Program-made: the position numbers and the translations under genes | Assembly: GCA_964564845.1 (NCBI GenBank) | Contig: CAZMCN010000024.1 | Span: forward strand, 1 to 20,541 | Direction: 5' to 3' | Length of the DNA stretch: 20,541 nt | Origin: CAYXPG01 sp964564845 | GTDB taxonomy: Bacteria; Planctomycetota; Phycisphaerae; Sedimentisphaerales; Anaerobacaceae | Shown: piece after piece, positions 7,489 through 14,958 of the stretch | Position numbering within the stretch: position 1 is the first letter of the stretch | How the letters are laid out: the number at the start of each line of letters is the position of its first letter | Notes under the pieces: generated by a model | What the model saw: the letters and a program-made list of their open reading frames with translations, nothing else | What the model was told of the DNA's origin: nothing | The model's database searches: none

Positions 7489-8874
7489 ATGCGAGCAAAA
7501 AAGGGCGATAAGACGCTTTTTGGCAGGTCTGAGAGGGCGAATATCGAGTCAGTTGCTCCTCTGTCGCTGCGGATGAGGCCGAGAAATTTAGATGAAGTCG
7601 TCGGTCAGGAACACTTCCTTGGGCCGAATAAGCTTTTACGAAGGATGCTCGAGGCCGACAGACTGAGCAGTTTGCTTTTTTACGGTCCTGCTGGAGTTGG
7701 CAAGACGTCGCTGGCGGCTGTGATTGCCAATTACACGAAGGCGGAGTTTCATTACCTCAGTGCGCCGGCAGCCAGTGTTAAGGACATTCGCGACATCATC
7801 GTGCTTGCGACCGATAGACTTGCCGGCAGCGGGAGAAGAACGGTGCTGTTTATCGATGAAATTCATCGCTTCAATCGTGCTCAGCAGGACGTGCTGTTGG
7901 ATGATGTTGAAGGGGGGGTTTTAATTCTTATTGGCGCTACGACCGAGAATCCGTTTTTTTCGGTCAATTCACCGCTGATTTCCCGCAGCACGGTATTTCG
8001 TTTTGAGCCTCTTTCGATTAAGGATATTCTGCAATTGCTAAAAAGAGCAATCGCCGATACTGAAAGAGGACTGGGCAAGTTTGACATTGAGGCGGATGAG
8101 AAGGCGTTGGAACTTCTGGCAGTAACCAGTGACGGCGATGCCAGAAAGGCGCTGACAGCTCTGGAGACAGGGGTGTTGTCGCAGGCGGCCCGCCGGTGCA
8201 AAGGTAAAATAAGATTCGACCTTGAGCTTGCAAAGGACTCTATTCAGCAAAAGACGATAGATTATGACGGTACGGGGGATACACATTATGACCTGGCAAG
8301 CGCATTTCAGAAGAGTATGCGCGGCAGTGCCCCTGATGCTACGGTTTACTGGCTTGCCCGGATGATAGTTGGGGGGGAGGATGCACGTTTTATTGCACGT
8401 CGGATAGCGGTCTGTGCGGCCGAGGATGTTGGCAATGCCGACCCGATGGCGACTGTTTTAGCTGCTGCTGCGGTGCAAATATCCGAATTTATCGGTCTTC
8501 CGGAGGCGCAGCTTCCATTGGCGCAGGCGGCATTGTATGTTGCCTGTGCGCCAAAATCAAATGCTGCGGCTTCTGCGGTCTGGAATGCTGTTTCGGACGT
8601 AAAATCCCAGCCGACCATCCCTGTGCCGAAGGACCTCAAGGACAGCCATTACGCCGCTGCGAAGAGGCTTGGTTTTGGGGCTGATTACAAATATCCACAC
8701 AATTTTAAGGATGGTTTTGTGGCTCAGGAATATCTCTCTGCCGAGAACAGGAAAAAATATTACAGGCCGAAAGAGATTGGTTACGAAAAAAATATTAAGC
8801 GTTATTTACAAAAGCTGCAAACCTTGATACAAAGTAACGAACCTGTCAACAGAACCGACAAGAAGGCTGATTAA
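7489..8874 (+). CDS. rarA: Replication-associated recombination protein A (RarA/MgsA AAA+ ATPase)
   Basis: A 461-residue AAA+ ATPase of the RarA/MgsA/WRNIP1 family, which acts at stalled replication forks and is related to clamp-loader subunits. Walker A is GPAGVGKT (66-73); Walker B is FIDEIHRFNRAQQD with D123/E124, the HRFN-x2-QQD tail being a family hallmark. The next conserved block, GATTENPFFSVN, carries sensor 1, and the C-terminal half contains the tetramerisation region with KSMRGSAPDA. Length is normal. I place the start at 7489 rather than 7462: the nine extra residues overlap a near-consensus promoter, and transcription would begin at this ATG. One base separates its stop from the next gene, so it heads a three-gene run with the cyclo-ligase and the L,D-transpeptidase. 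Confidence 0.92.
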   Translation: MRAKKGDKTLFGRSERANIESVAPLSLRMRPRNLDEVVGQEHFLGPNKLLRRMLEADRLSSLLFYGPAGVGKTSLAAVIANYTKAEFHYLSAPAASVKDIRDIIVLATDRLAGSGRRTVLFIDEIHRFNRAQQDVLLDDVEGGVLILIGATTENPFFSVNSPLISRSTVFRFEPLSIKDILQLLKRAIADTERGLGKFDIEADEKALELLAVTSDGDARKALTALETGVLSQAARRCKGKIRFDLELAKDSIQQKTIDYDGTGDTHYDLASAFQKSMRGSAPDATVYWLARMIVGGEDARFIARRIAVCAAEDVGNADPMATVLAAAAVQISEFIGLPEAQLPLAQAALYVACAPKSNAAASAVWNAVSDVKSQPTIPVPKDLKDSHYAAAKRLGFGADYKYPHNFKDGFVAQEYLSAENRKKYYRPKEIGYEKNIKRYLQKLQTLIQSNEPVNRTDKKAD

Positions 8875-8875
8875 A

Positions 8876-9457
8876 ATGGATAAGGAGCAGTTACGTATAA
8901 GTCTTCGGGAGAGCTTGCTGGAGCTTACTGCCGAGCAAAGGGGCAAGAAGAGCAAAGAAGCCTGCCGGAATCTAATCTCGACTCCACAGTTTCAGGATAC
9001 ATCGGTGGTTATGATGTATTTGTCTCTGCCCCATGAGGTGGATACCTGCGAGGCCATACTTTCGGCGTGGCAGCAGGGTAAGACAGTGGCAGTACCTAAG
9101 GTTTCCTGGCAGCAGCGACATATGATAGCGGTACAGATAAATTCGCTGGAGACGGGTTTTTCAACCGACTCCTCAGGGCTGCGTAATCCTGCAACAGGGG
9201 TGCCTCTGCCGTTTGAAGAGATTGATTTGGTCGTTACGCCCGGTCTGGGCTTTGACAGAAAAGGCAATCGTCTTGGTAGGGGTGCATCCTATTACGACAG
9301 ATTTTTTGCAGGCGGCGGGTTCAAGAGCAAAAAGTGCGGCTTCGCATTTGAAGAGCAGGTTGTTGATATGCTGCCGGTCGATGAGCATGATGTACCAATG
9401 GATTTTTTGGTTACCGATAAGCAAGTAATGTATTTCACCAATAATCAAGGAGAATAA
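8876..9457 (+). CDS. 5-formyltetrahydrofolate cyclo-ligase (MTHFS family)
   Basis: A 193-residue cytosolic enzyme converting 5-formyl-THF and ATP to 5,10-methenyl-THF, a salvage step in one-carbon metabolism. Diagnostic motifs: LPHEVDT with Glu54 in the folate site, TPGLGFD (121-127) followed by RLGRGASYYDRF (132-143), the nucleotide/phosphate-binding signature, and HDVPMD near the C-terminus. Length is typical (about 180-200). The ATG begins one base after the rarA stop and the gene ends two bases before the next start, so the three are almost certainly co-transcribed. There is no metabolic link among the three, so the operon looks like housekeeping packing. Gene names fau/ygfA are used in other species. 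Confidence 0.9.
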   Translation: MDKEQLRISLRESLLELTAEQRGKKSKEACRNLISTPQFQDTSVVMMYLSLPHEVDTCEAILSAWQQGKTVAVPKVSWQQRHMIAVQINSLETGFSTDSSGLRNPATGVPLPFEEIDLVVTPGLGFDRKGNRLGRGASYYDRFFAGGGFKSKKCGFAFEEQVVDMLPVDEHDVPMDFLVTDKQVMYFTNNQGE

Positions 9458-9459
9458 AT

Positions 9460-10482
9460 ATGGCTCGTTATCGCAGCCCGTATGGCAGGCAAAGAAGCTC
9501 GTGGGAGAAGTGGATATACATTGTTGTAATATTAGTGATTGTTGCGGCGGTGTTTGTTTTGGTTGGTTATAATCCTTTTTCCAGGACGAGAGATAAGGCG
9601 GCAGGAGTTTTGCCTTCTGTCGGTGTGATTGAGGAGGCGGTTGTAGTGAAGGATGAACCTGTGGCGGCTGAGCCGGAGCCGAAGCTGCCGGAAGTATCGC
9701 CTGTGCCCATTTTTGAACCCAACTCCAAAGTTGCTGAGCTTATCGACGAGGCAATGTCGCTGGTTAATTCAATGCCCAGAAGGCTTATACGGGCGCGTGA
9801 GGTGCTGAACGAGGCACTGCTGGTGCCAATGAACGAGAAGCAGCGTGCTGTTGTTAAAGAACGTCTTTCCAAGCTTGCCGATGAATGGTTGTTCAGCAGG
9901 ACTATTTTTCCTCAGGACGAGCTTTGTGGCAGTTATAATGTCAAAGCTGGGGCGATGCTTTCGACTATCGCCGGCCAATTCAAGGTTCCCTGGGAAATCC
10001 TTGCGGAAATTAACGGCGTTCGCCCTGAAACACTTCGGGCGGGAGAGCCGATAAAAGTTATTAAAGGCCCATTCCACGCCAGGATATATCGTTCGACTTT
10101 TACGATGGACTTGTATCTTCAGGATACTTTTGTTCGGAGTTTTCCGGTAGGTCTGGGCAAGCCGGGCAGGGAGACGCCTATGGGCCTTTGGTCTGTCAAG
10201 ACCGGCGGCAAGCTCGTAAAGCCGACGTGGACAGACCCGGATAGCGGCAAAACATATGAAGCTGAGGACCCCGATTATCCACTTGGCTCAAGATGGATTG
10301 CACTGAAAGGTCTTAAAGGTCAGGCGGTTGGCAGAACCGGCATTGCAATTCACGGCACAAAAGACCCGGCCGAAATCGGCACTGCAGGCTCACGTGGATG
10401 TATTCGCCTGCATAATGGCGATGCGATATTGATATATAACTTACTGGTGCCGGAATTTTCACGAGTGGAAGTGGTGGACTAA
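9460..10482 (+). CDS. LysM-containing L,D-transpeptidase (YkuD domain)
   Basis: A 340-residue membrane-anchored cell-wall enzyme. It has a basic N-terminus, one membrane helix (about 19-37), a Pro/Glu/Val-rich linker (50-90), a short helical segment, a LysM peptidoglycan-binding domain (about 158-200, starting SYNVKAGAMLSTIAGQF), then a YkuD catalytic domain to the end. The active-site signature is present: H298 in IAIHGT and C314 in SRGCIRLHN. Such enzymes make 3-3 peptidoglycan crosslinks or attach proteins to the wall. The start is supported by AAGGAGA just upstream and a two-base gap from the preceding stop. A planctomycete with such an enzyme would be expected to have peptidoglycan. Exact substrate unknown. 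Confidence 0.9.
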   Translation: MARYRSPYGRQRSSWEKWIYIVVILVIVAAVFVLVGYNPFSRTRDKAAGVLPSVGVIEEAVVVKDEPVAAEPEPKLPEVSPVPIFEPNSKVAELIDEAMSLVNSMPRRLIRAREVLNEALLVPMNEKQRAVVKERLSKLADEWLFSRTIFPQDELCGSYNVKAGAMLSTIAGQFKVPWEILAEINGVRPETLRAGEPIKVIKGPFHARIYRSTFTMDLYLQDTFVRSFPVGLGKPGRETPMGLWSVKTGGKLVKPTWTDPDSGKTYEAEDPDYPLGSRWIALKGLKGQAVGRTGIAIHGTKDPAEIGTAGSRGCIRLHNGDAILIYNLLVPEFSRVEVVD

Positions 10483-10486
10483 ATGT

Positions 10487-10526
10487 TTCAAAAAGAAATT
10501 ATGCATAGAGTATAATATAATATTAT
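10487..10526 (+). promoter_or_regulatory. Candidate promoter and palindrome for the restriction-modification cassette
   Basis: TTCAAA (10487-10492), an 18-base spacer and TATAAT (10511-10516), with a second overlapping TATAAT at 10516-10521. Just downstream is the perfect palindrome ATAATATTAT (10517-10526), which could bind a regulator or simply reflect AT richness. It lies between the L,D-transpeptidase stop and the first methyltransferase, so the cassette probably has its own promoter. Confidence 0.5.
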
Positions 10527-10562
10527 TTGGACATCATACTATTTAAAGCGAAGCGGTTTAAT

Positions 10563-11636
10563 ATGCGCTATTATGGCGGGAAAAGTAAATTGCTTGACTT
10601 TTTGAGCGAGGGGATAAGCAAAATTGGTATTAACCATGGTTCTATTTTTTGCGACTTATTCTCAGGCACAACCTCGGTAGCAAGATATTTCAAAGAAAAA
10701 GGTTACACTGTTTATGCTAATGATTTCATGGCATTCTCGTATTCTCTTGCACGTACTTACATCCAAAATAATAATTATCCTTTCTTCAATGGATTGCGCA
10801 AGTCTATTCGTGGTCTTGATAGGTCCAGTAAAAACATTTATCGCGTTATAGATTTTCTCAACATGTTAAAACCAGAAAAGGGTTTTATATATAGGAATTA
10901 TTGTCCTGGGGGTACAAAAAATCTTAACTTTCCAAGGATGTATTTCACTGATGAAAATGCAATGAAGATTGATGGAATCCGAACAAGAATCCAAAAATGG
11001 AAAGAGAATGCTATTATTACTGAGGATGAATTTTACATCCTACTTACCTCTCTCATCGAATCTGTTCCTTATGTTGCAAACATTTCAGGTAACTACGCTG
11101 CGTATTTGAAGCATTGGGACCCTAGGGCACATAAACCTCTTAAACTATCTGTTCCCAAGATAACGAAAAGCAAGATGTGTAACAAAGCATTTAACGAGGA
11201 TGCAAACGAATTAGTCAGGAAAATTTACTCAGACATTTTATATTTAGACCCACCATATAATAGTAGGCAATATGCCGCTAATTATTTTATTTTGGAGTTG
11301 ATTGCAGAGGGATGGTTTGATGAGAAGAAGCCGAAAATTTATGGGAAAACAGGAATGAGACCTTATGATAAGCAAAAATCAAGATATTGTCAGAAAAATT
11401 CTGTTCTTAAAGCTTTTAATGAACTTATAGAAAACGCCAAAACGAAATATATCCTTTTGAGTTACAATGACGAAGGCTTAATGTCTGAGAGGGAAATTAA
11501 GGCTATTCTATCCAGACGAGGGAGAGTAAATATTTTTAAGAGAGTTCATCCGCGGTATAGAAGTATCAATCAGGATGATTCTGACAGAAAAATTGTTTTT
11601 GAGAAGTTATATTTTGTCAAGGTTTCAAACGGCTAA
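10563..11636 (+). CDS. D12-class DNA adenine-N6 methyltransferase
   Basis: A 357-residue S-adenosylmethionine-dependent DNA methyltransferase of the MethyltransfD12 family. Motif X is YGGKSKLLDF (4-13), the SAM-binding motif I is FCDLFSGTTSVA (29-40), a NDF follows near 53, and the catalytic motif IV is LDPPYN (DPPY 219-222). The long stretch between motifs I and IV holds the target-recognition region, giving alpha-class order. DPPY predicts N6-adenine methylation. An in-frame TTG at 10527 would add 12 residues, but MRYYGGKS starts where family members normally start, so I use 10563. First gene of the cassette; it ends five bases before the second methyltransferase. AT-rich codon use compared with the genes before it suggests transfer. 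The target site cannot be predicted by eye. Confidence 0.85.
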   Translation: MRYYGGKSKLLDFLSEGISKIGINHGSIFCDLFSGTTSVARYFKEKGYTVYANDFMAFSYSLARTYIQNNNYPFFNGLRKSIRGLDRSSKNIYRVIDFLNMLKPEKGFIYRNYCPGGTKNLNFPRMYFTDENAMKIDGIRTRIQKWKENAIITEDEFYILLTSLIESVPYVANISGNYAAYLKHWDPRAHKPLKLSVPKITKSKMCNKAFNEDANELVRKIYSDILYLDPPYNSRQYAANYFILELIAEGWFDEKKPKIYGKTGMRPYDKQKSRYCQKNSVLKAFNELIENAKTKYILLSYNDEGLMSEREIKAILSRRGRVNIFKRVHPRYRSINQDDSDRKIVFEKLYFVKVSNG

Positions 11637-11641
11637 AGACA

Positions 11642-12433
11642 ATGGCTGAGAGGTTAAATAACTTGAGTGGCAGCGACTGGTTGCAGTATTCTGTGAGTAT
11701 TTGGCGAGATGTGCAAAAGAATAAAGAAGAGGTAGCACTGAAACACCCGGCAATGTTCCCTATTCAGTTAGTTGAGAAACTAATTAATATTTTCACACGT
11801 TCTGCAGATCAAGTGGTACTGGATCCTTTTATGGGAAGCGGGACTACCCTTATAGCAGCTCGAAATAAAGGGCTTAAAGCTATTGGTTTTGAAATTAATG
11901 AACATTATATTTCAATGGCCAAGGCCAGACTGGATAATGTATACAAATCCGTGTTTCATATGAACAGCGACTATCAGGTCATAAGTGAATCGGCGGAAAA
12001 TATAGACAAATATCTTGCGCCCGGCAGCATTGATTTAACAATCACATCTCCACCATACTGGGACATATTGAATAGGAAACGAACTGCGGACAGAAAACCC
12101 ATTCGCAAATACAGCGATTCTAAAAAAGATTTTGGAAATATAGAGAATTATGACGAATTTCTCGATTCACTGCAAAGAGTTTTTGAGGAGGTGTATAAAG
12201 TTACTAAGGTTGGCCGATATTGTATCATCATTGTTATGGACATTCGGAAAAAATCCAGATTTTATCCACTTCATTCAGATTTGACTGAAAGGATGAAAAA
12301 AGTAAACTTCTCTTTATGTGACGCCATAATCTGGGACAGACAGAAAGAATACAACAATATGAGGCCATTAGGGTATCCCTTTTCTTTTGTGGTAAACAAA
12401 GTTCACGAGTACATCTTAATTTACAAAAAATAG
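11642..12433 (+). CDS. DNA methyltransferase, N4/N6 family, SPPY type (probable cytosine-N4)
   Basis: A 263-residue second methyltransferase. The N-terminal part has the motif X-like KHPAMFPIQLVEKLI (34-48) and motif I VVLDPFMGSGTT (58-69); catalytic motif IV TSPPYW (135-140) follows, then a predicted recognition/C-terminal region. SPPY rather than DPPY usually marks cytosine-N4 enzymes. Motif order X-I-IV is circularly permuted relative to PvuII-type beta-class enzymes, where TSPPY comes first and DPF-GSGTT last. Together with the upstream adenine enzyme it would protect the two strands of an asymmetric site, or two bases of one site. Five bases separate it from the first methyltransferase and 17 from the next gene. 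No good SD; translation may be coupled. Confidence 0.83.
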   Translation: MAERLNNLSGSDWLQYSVSIWRDVQKNKEEVALKHPAMFPIQLVEKLINIFTRSADQVVLDPFMGSGTTLIAARNKGLKAIGFEINEHYISMAKARLDNVYKSVFHMNSDYQVISESAENIDKYLAPGSIDLTITSPPYWDILNRKRTADRKPIRKYSDSKKDFGNIENYDEFLDSLQRVFEEVYKVTKVGRYCIIIVMDIRKKSRFYPLHSDLTERMKKVNFSLCDAIIWDRQKEYNNMRPLGYPFSFVVNKVHEYILIYKK

Positions 12434-12450
12434 CTAATGAAGGATTGTTG

Positions 12451-13380
12451 ATGACATTCTTTATTGATGAAGATATGGCTTATCTATTTGGTCTTATTGT
12501 TGGCAGAGGTACTCTTGAAGAAAGCGGCGGGCTGAAACGGATCATAATAAGTTTTCCTTATAAAAATTTGAAGGCTACGGGGATACAAAAAACCTTCATT
12601 CAAAGAGACAAACTTCTCCTTAGTTTGGACCCTATTGTAAACCGCGTCGGGGAATTAGTAGGACAAGCACCCGCAAAGATTGAGTCAAATAAGAGCATTG
12701 ATGTTGTCATAGATTTAAACAGAAACAATTTGCTGTGGCGGAATGTGAAGGCATTTGCCAATAACAAGCACAGCTTTATGGATGTTGCGATACCGTCTGA
12801 GATATTTTCTGCAAGCGAAGTAATAAAGAAAGAGTTTATAAGGGGTATTGCGGATGTGACTGGCTATGCCCGACTCAGCAATGCACTTTCCAGAGGAGGA
12901 CATAAAAGGCATAGGATTTATTTTGAGATTCATAATGCCAATTGGCGAATGCCCGTACAATTATGCACCTTGCTGCAGGACGAGCCATTATGCATTCCTG
13001 TACAAACGATAGATTGGGGCCATCCAAACATAAGAAATGGCAATGCCACAGAGTATAATGCAGGCAAAAAGACTGCATGGGCAAGAGAGCACCAATTGAA
13101 GATATTTGCAGAGAATTTTGAACCAATAGGTTTTAGGATAGAACATAAGAATGAAATATTGAGAGAGATGGCAGAATATAATAAATCGGCATTTCCAGGC
13201 CAAAGAGATAAATTGTGTACTCCGCCAAAGCGGATTATGAGAAGGAAAGTTCACCATCCGGCGGAAGGGTCAGAAAGGCTGCCGGACGAATTAAAAGAGA
13301 AACATTTTGATGCCTATTGGCAGGTTTGTAAAGAATTGGGGTGTGTTCGATACGGTAGAAAAAACATCTCATCCCAGTAA
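12451..13380 (+). CDS. LAGLIDADG-fold-like protein with degenerate active site; candidate recognition subunit
   Basis: A 309-residue protein with two LAGLIDADG-like helices: LFGLIVGRG (12-20) and IRGIADVTG (130-138), the second preceded by IPSEIFSASEVIKKEF and followed by a strand/helix pattern (RIYFEIHN, then VQLCTLLQ, then LCIPVQTIDWG) as in two-domain homing endonucleases. The acidic residue that binds metal in each motif is replaced: R19 in the first and T137 in the second, so cleavage by this fold looks unlikely. The C-terminal ~100 residues carry C256, H268, H269, H285, C293 and C298, possibly a metal site. Start: ATG 12451, six bases after AAGGA; the TTG at 12445 was rejected. Position between two methyltransferases and a nuclease suggests a DNA-recognition role. 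Alternative: a decayed homing endonuclease. Confidence 0.62.
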   Translation: MTFFIDEDMAYLFGLIVGRGTLEESGGLKRIIISFPYKNLKATGIQKTFIQRDKLLLSLDPIVNRVGELVGQAPAKIESNKSIDVVIDLNRNNLLWRNVKAFANNKHSFMDVAIPSEIFSASEVIKKEFIRGIADVTGYARLSNALSRGGHKRHRIYFEIHNANWRMPVQLCTLLQDEPLCIPVQTIDWGHPNIRNGNATEYNAGKKTAWAREHQLKIFAENFEPIGFRIEHKNEILREMAEYNKSAFPGQRDKLCTPPKRIMRRKVHHPAEGSERLPDELKEKHFDAYWQVCKELGCVRYGRKNISSQ

Positions 13381-13396
13381 TCAATAGGAAGCAATG

Positions 13397-13888
13397 ATGT
13401 ATAGTTCAGAAAAAGAAATGTATCCAGAAGTTGTATCGTGGCTCAATATTTATTTGAAACATAAGTATCCAAGAGCAATGATTACATCGTATGACACATC
13501 CAGAGAAAACCTGTGTGAATTCATTAGGCGGCACGAATTGGGCAAGTATTTTGCTGAAGCGGAAACTTATGTAATTAAAGTTGATGTAACGGGTGTTATT
13601 CGATATAGGGAAAAGTGTCTGTTAGCGTTTGTTGAGTGCAAAACAAAACCTATAAGCCTGAAGGATGTTTCTCAGCTTATTGGTTATTCAAAGGTTGTTT
13701 TACCGGCATTCTCTATAATAATTTCACCGCGAGGTGTAAGCTCCACAGTAAACAAGTTGATTAATATTTACAGGCGATACGATGTTTTGACTTATAAAAA
13801 CAATCACAGACTCAGGATAGCCACTTGGAACAAAAATACGAAGGATATTGATATTTCTACGATACTACCACGTGGTGAGCATCTATAG
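13397..13888 (+). CDS. PD-(D/E)XK family nuclease; candidate restriction subunit
   Basis: A compact 163-residue protein. After an N-terminal helix with acidic residues (E7, E11) comes VIKVDVTGVI with D63, then LLAFVECKTK with E80 and K82, then VSQLIGYSK with Q93. Spacing and order (D-x16-E-x-K, then a Q-bearing helix) match the core of PD-(D/E)XK nucleases, with all expected metal-binding and catalytic positions present. It is too short to contain an obvious separate DNA-recognition domain, which fits a partnership with the preceding LAGLIDADG-like protein. ATG 13397 is five bases after AGGAAG; the adjacent in-frame ATG 13394 is also possible. It is the last gene of the cassette, 16 bases after the previous stop. 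Family assignment is fairly firm; the restriction role is inferred from context. Confidence 0.72.
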   Translation: MYSSEKEMYPEVVSWLNIYLKHKYPRAMITSYDTSRENLCEFIRRHELGKYFAEAETYVIKVDVTGVIRYREKCLLAFVECKTKPISLKDVSQLIGYSKVVLPAFSIIISPRGVSSTVNKLINIYRRYDVLTYKNNHRLRIATWNKNTKDIDISTILPRGEHL

Positions 13889-13908
13889 TGTGTTGCGAGT
13901 TATAGTGT
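13884..13908. repeat. 8-bp direct repeat at the cassette boundary
   Basis: TATAGTGT occurs at 13884-13891, overlapping the nuclease stop codon, and again at 13901-13908, just before the SD of the next gene. The starts are 17 bases apart. It may be an operator-like pair, a remnant of a junction, or chance. Confidence 0.35.
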
Positions 13909-13921
13909 AACGGAGTGTTTT

Positions 13922-14914
13922 TTGGCTGGATTGAAGAACCAAAGGATGGTTGGATTGTTTAACGGATTAAAGGCAGCAGGCTCGACGGGTTCGCAGGCTC
14001 GTTCTTTTGGCTGCAAGAGTGGCAGTATTACTTTTTGGGCGTGGGTGGCTTCGATTGGGTTGCATTTAATTGTGCTGGCAGTCTTTGGTGTTGTCAGATT
14101 TTCACAGTCCAAAGTCCAGGATAGTCAATCCGCTGTGCCGACGGCTAAAGTAAGCCGGATAAAAGAGATTTTGCAGGCAACGACCCCAATCCCTAAACCT
14201 AAGGTAAAAAAACCAGCCAAAGGTCGCTTTACAGCAGCGGCAAAAAATCTTTTACCAACGAATCGGATTATCAGCGGACCAAATTCCACACTTGCCGGTT
14301 CGCCGAATTTGGCAAAGACCGCTTCACTGCGGGATGCTTCTTTGTTGAGCGGAGTTAATCTTTCGGGAGGGATTGAGTTTTTCGGAAGCTGGACGGGCCG
14401 GCGCAAAGTCTGCTATGTGGTGGATTGCTCGGGGAGTATGCAGGGGATATTCGAAAGGGTCAAAGAAAGACTTTCCGGTTCGATAAAGGACCTCCAGCCC
14501 GACCAGTATTTTTATATTATTTTTTTCGGTGACAACAGGCTGCTTGAGTTTGGGGGCGACCGCCTGGTTCGGGCGACGGAGCAGACCAAATCGGCTGCAT
14601 ACGATTTTATCAAGACGGTTGAGCCGGGTGGGCGGACCAATGCAATGGCAGCACTTCAAAGAGCGCTGCAGATTCGGGACGAAAGCGGAGATGCGCCTTC
14701 ACTTGTTTATTTTCTGACTGATGGTTTTGAATTGACGAGCCTGGACACACAAAGGTTGCCTCAGAAGATGGCAAATCTTTTGAGACGATTTGCGCCGGAT
14801 ACAAAGATTAACACGATAGGATTTTGGCCGGCCGATGACGACAGAAAAATGTTGAAAATAATTGCGGAACGAAGCGGCGGTGAATTTGTTACCGTCACCG
14901 ACGAAAATTACTGA
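13922..14914 (+). CDS. vWA-domain protein with TonB-like N-terminal membrane anchor
   Basis: A 330-residue protein: a cytoplasmic N-terminus, one membrane helix (about 37-58), a Pro/Lys-rich periplasmic linker (about 87-105, PIPKPKVKKP), and a von Willebrand A domain (about 160-330). The metal-ion-dependent adhesion site is complete: D168-x-S170-x-S172 in VVDCSGSM, T239 in GGRTN and D267 in FLTDG. The membrane helix contains S44-x3-H48, the S/H motif by which TonB couples to ExbB/ExbD, and the linker is TonB-like. ExbB- and ExbD-type genes follow directly, so the vWA domain may be moved by the proton motive force. The TTG start is supported by CGGAG (13911-13915), six bases upstream. The vWA call is firm; the TonB-like role is inferred. 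Confidence 0.82.
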   Translation: MAGLKNQRMVGLFNGLKAAGSTGSQARSFGCKSGSITFWAWVASIGLHLIVLAVFGVVRFSQSKVQDSQSAVPTAKVSRIKEILQATTPIPKPKVKKPAKGRFTAAAKNLLPTNRIISGPNSTLAGSPNLAKTASLRDASLLSGVNLSGGIEFFGSWTGRRKVCYVVDCSGSMQGIFERVKERLSGSIKDLQPDQYFYIIFFGDNRLLEFGGDRLVRATEQTKSAAYDFIKTVEPGGRTNAMAALQRALQIRDESGDAPSLVYFLTDGFELTSLDTQRLPQKMANLLRRFAPDTKINTIGFWPADDDRKMLKIIAERSGGEFVTVTDENY

Positions 14915-14958
14915 CAGTTTGTTCTTGAAAGAGTAATCAATTAATACGGGATACAGCG

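Noticed and set aside
10527..10562. TTG start extending the first methyltransferase by 12 residues
   Set aside because: The family normally begins at the motif equivalent to MRYYGGKS; the extension lies in the promoter-proximal leader and shows no SD.
12451..13380. Active homing endonuclease invading the methyltransferase operon
   Set aside because: Both catalytic acids are replaced, the gene does not interrupt another gene, and its spacing matches that of its neighbours, so it looks like an operon member.
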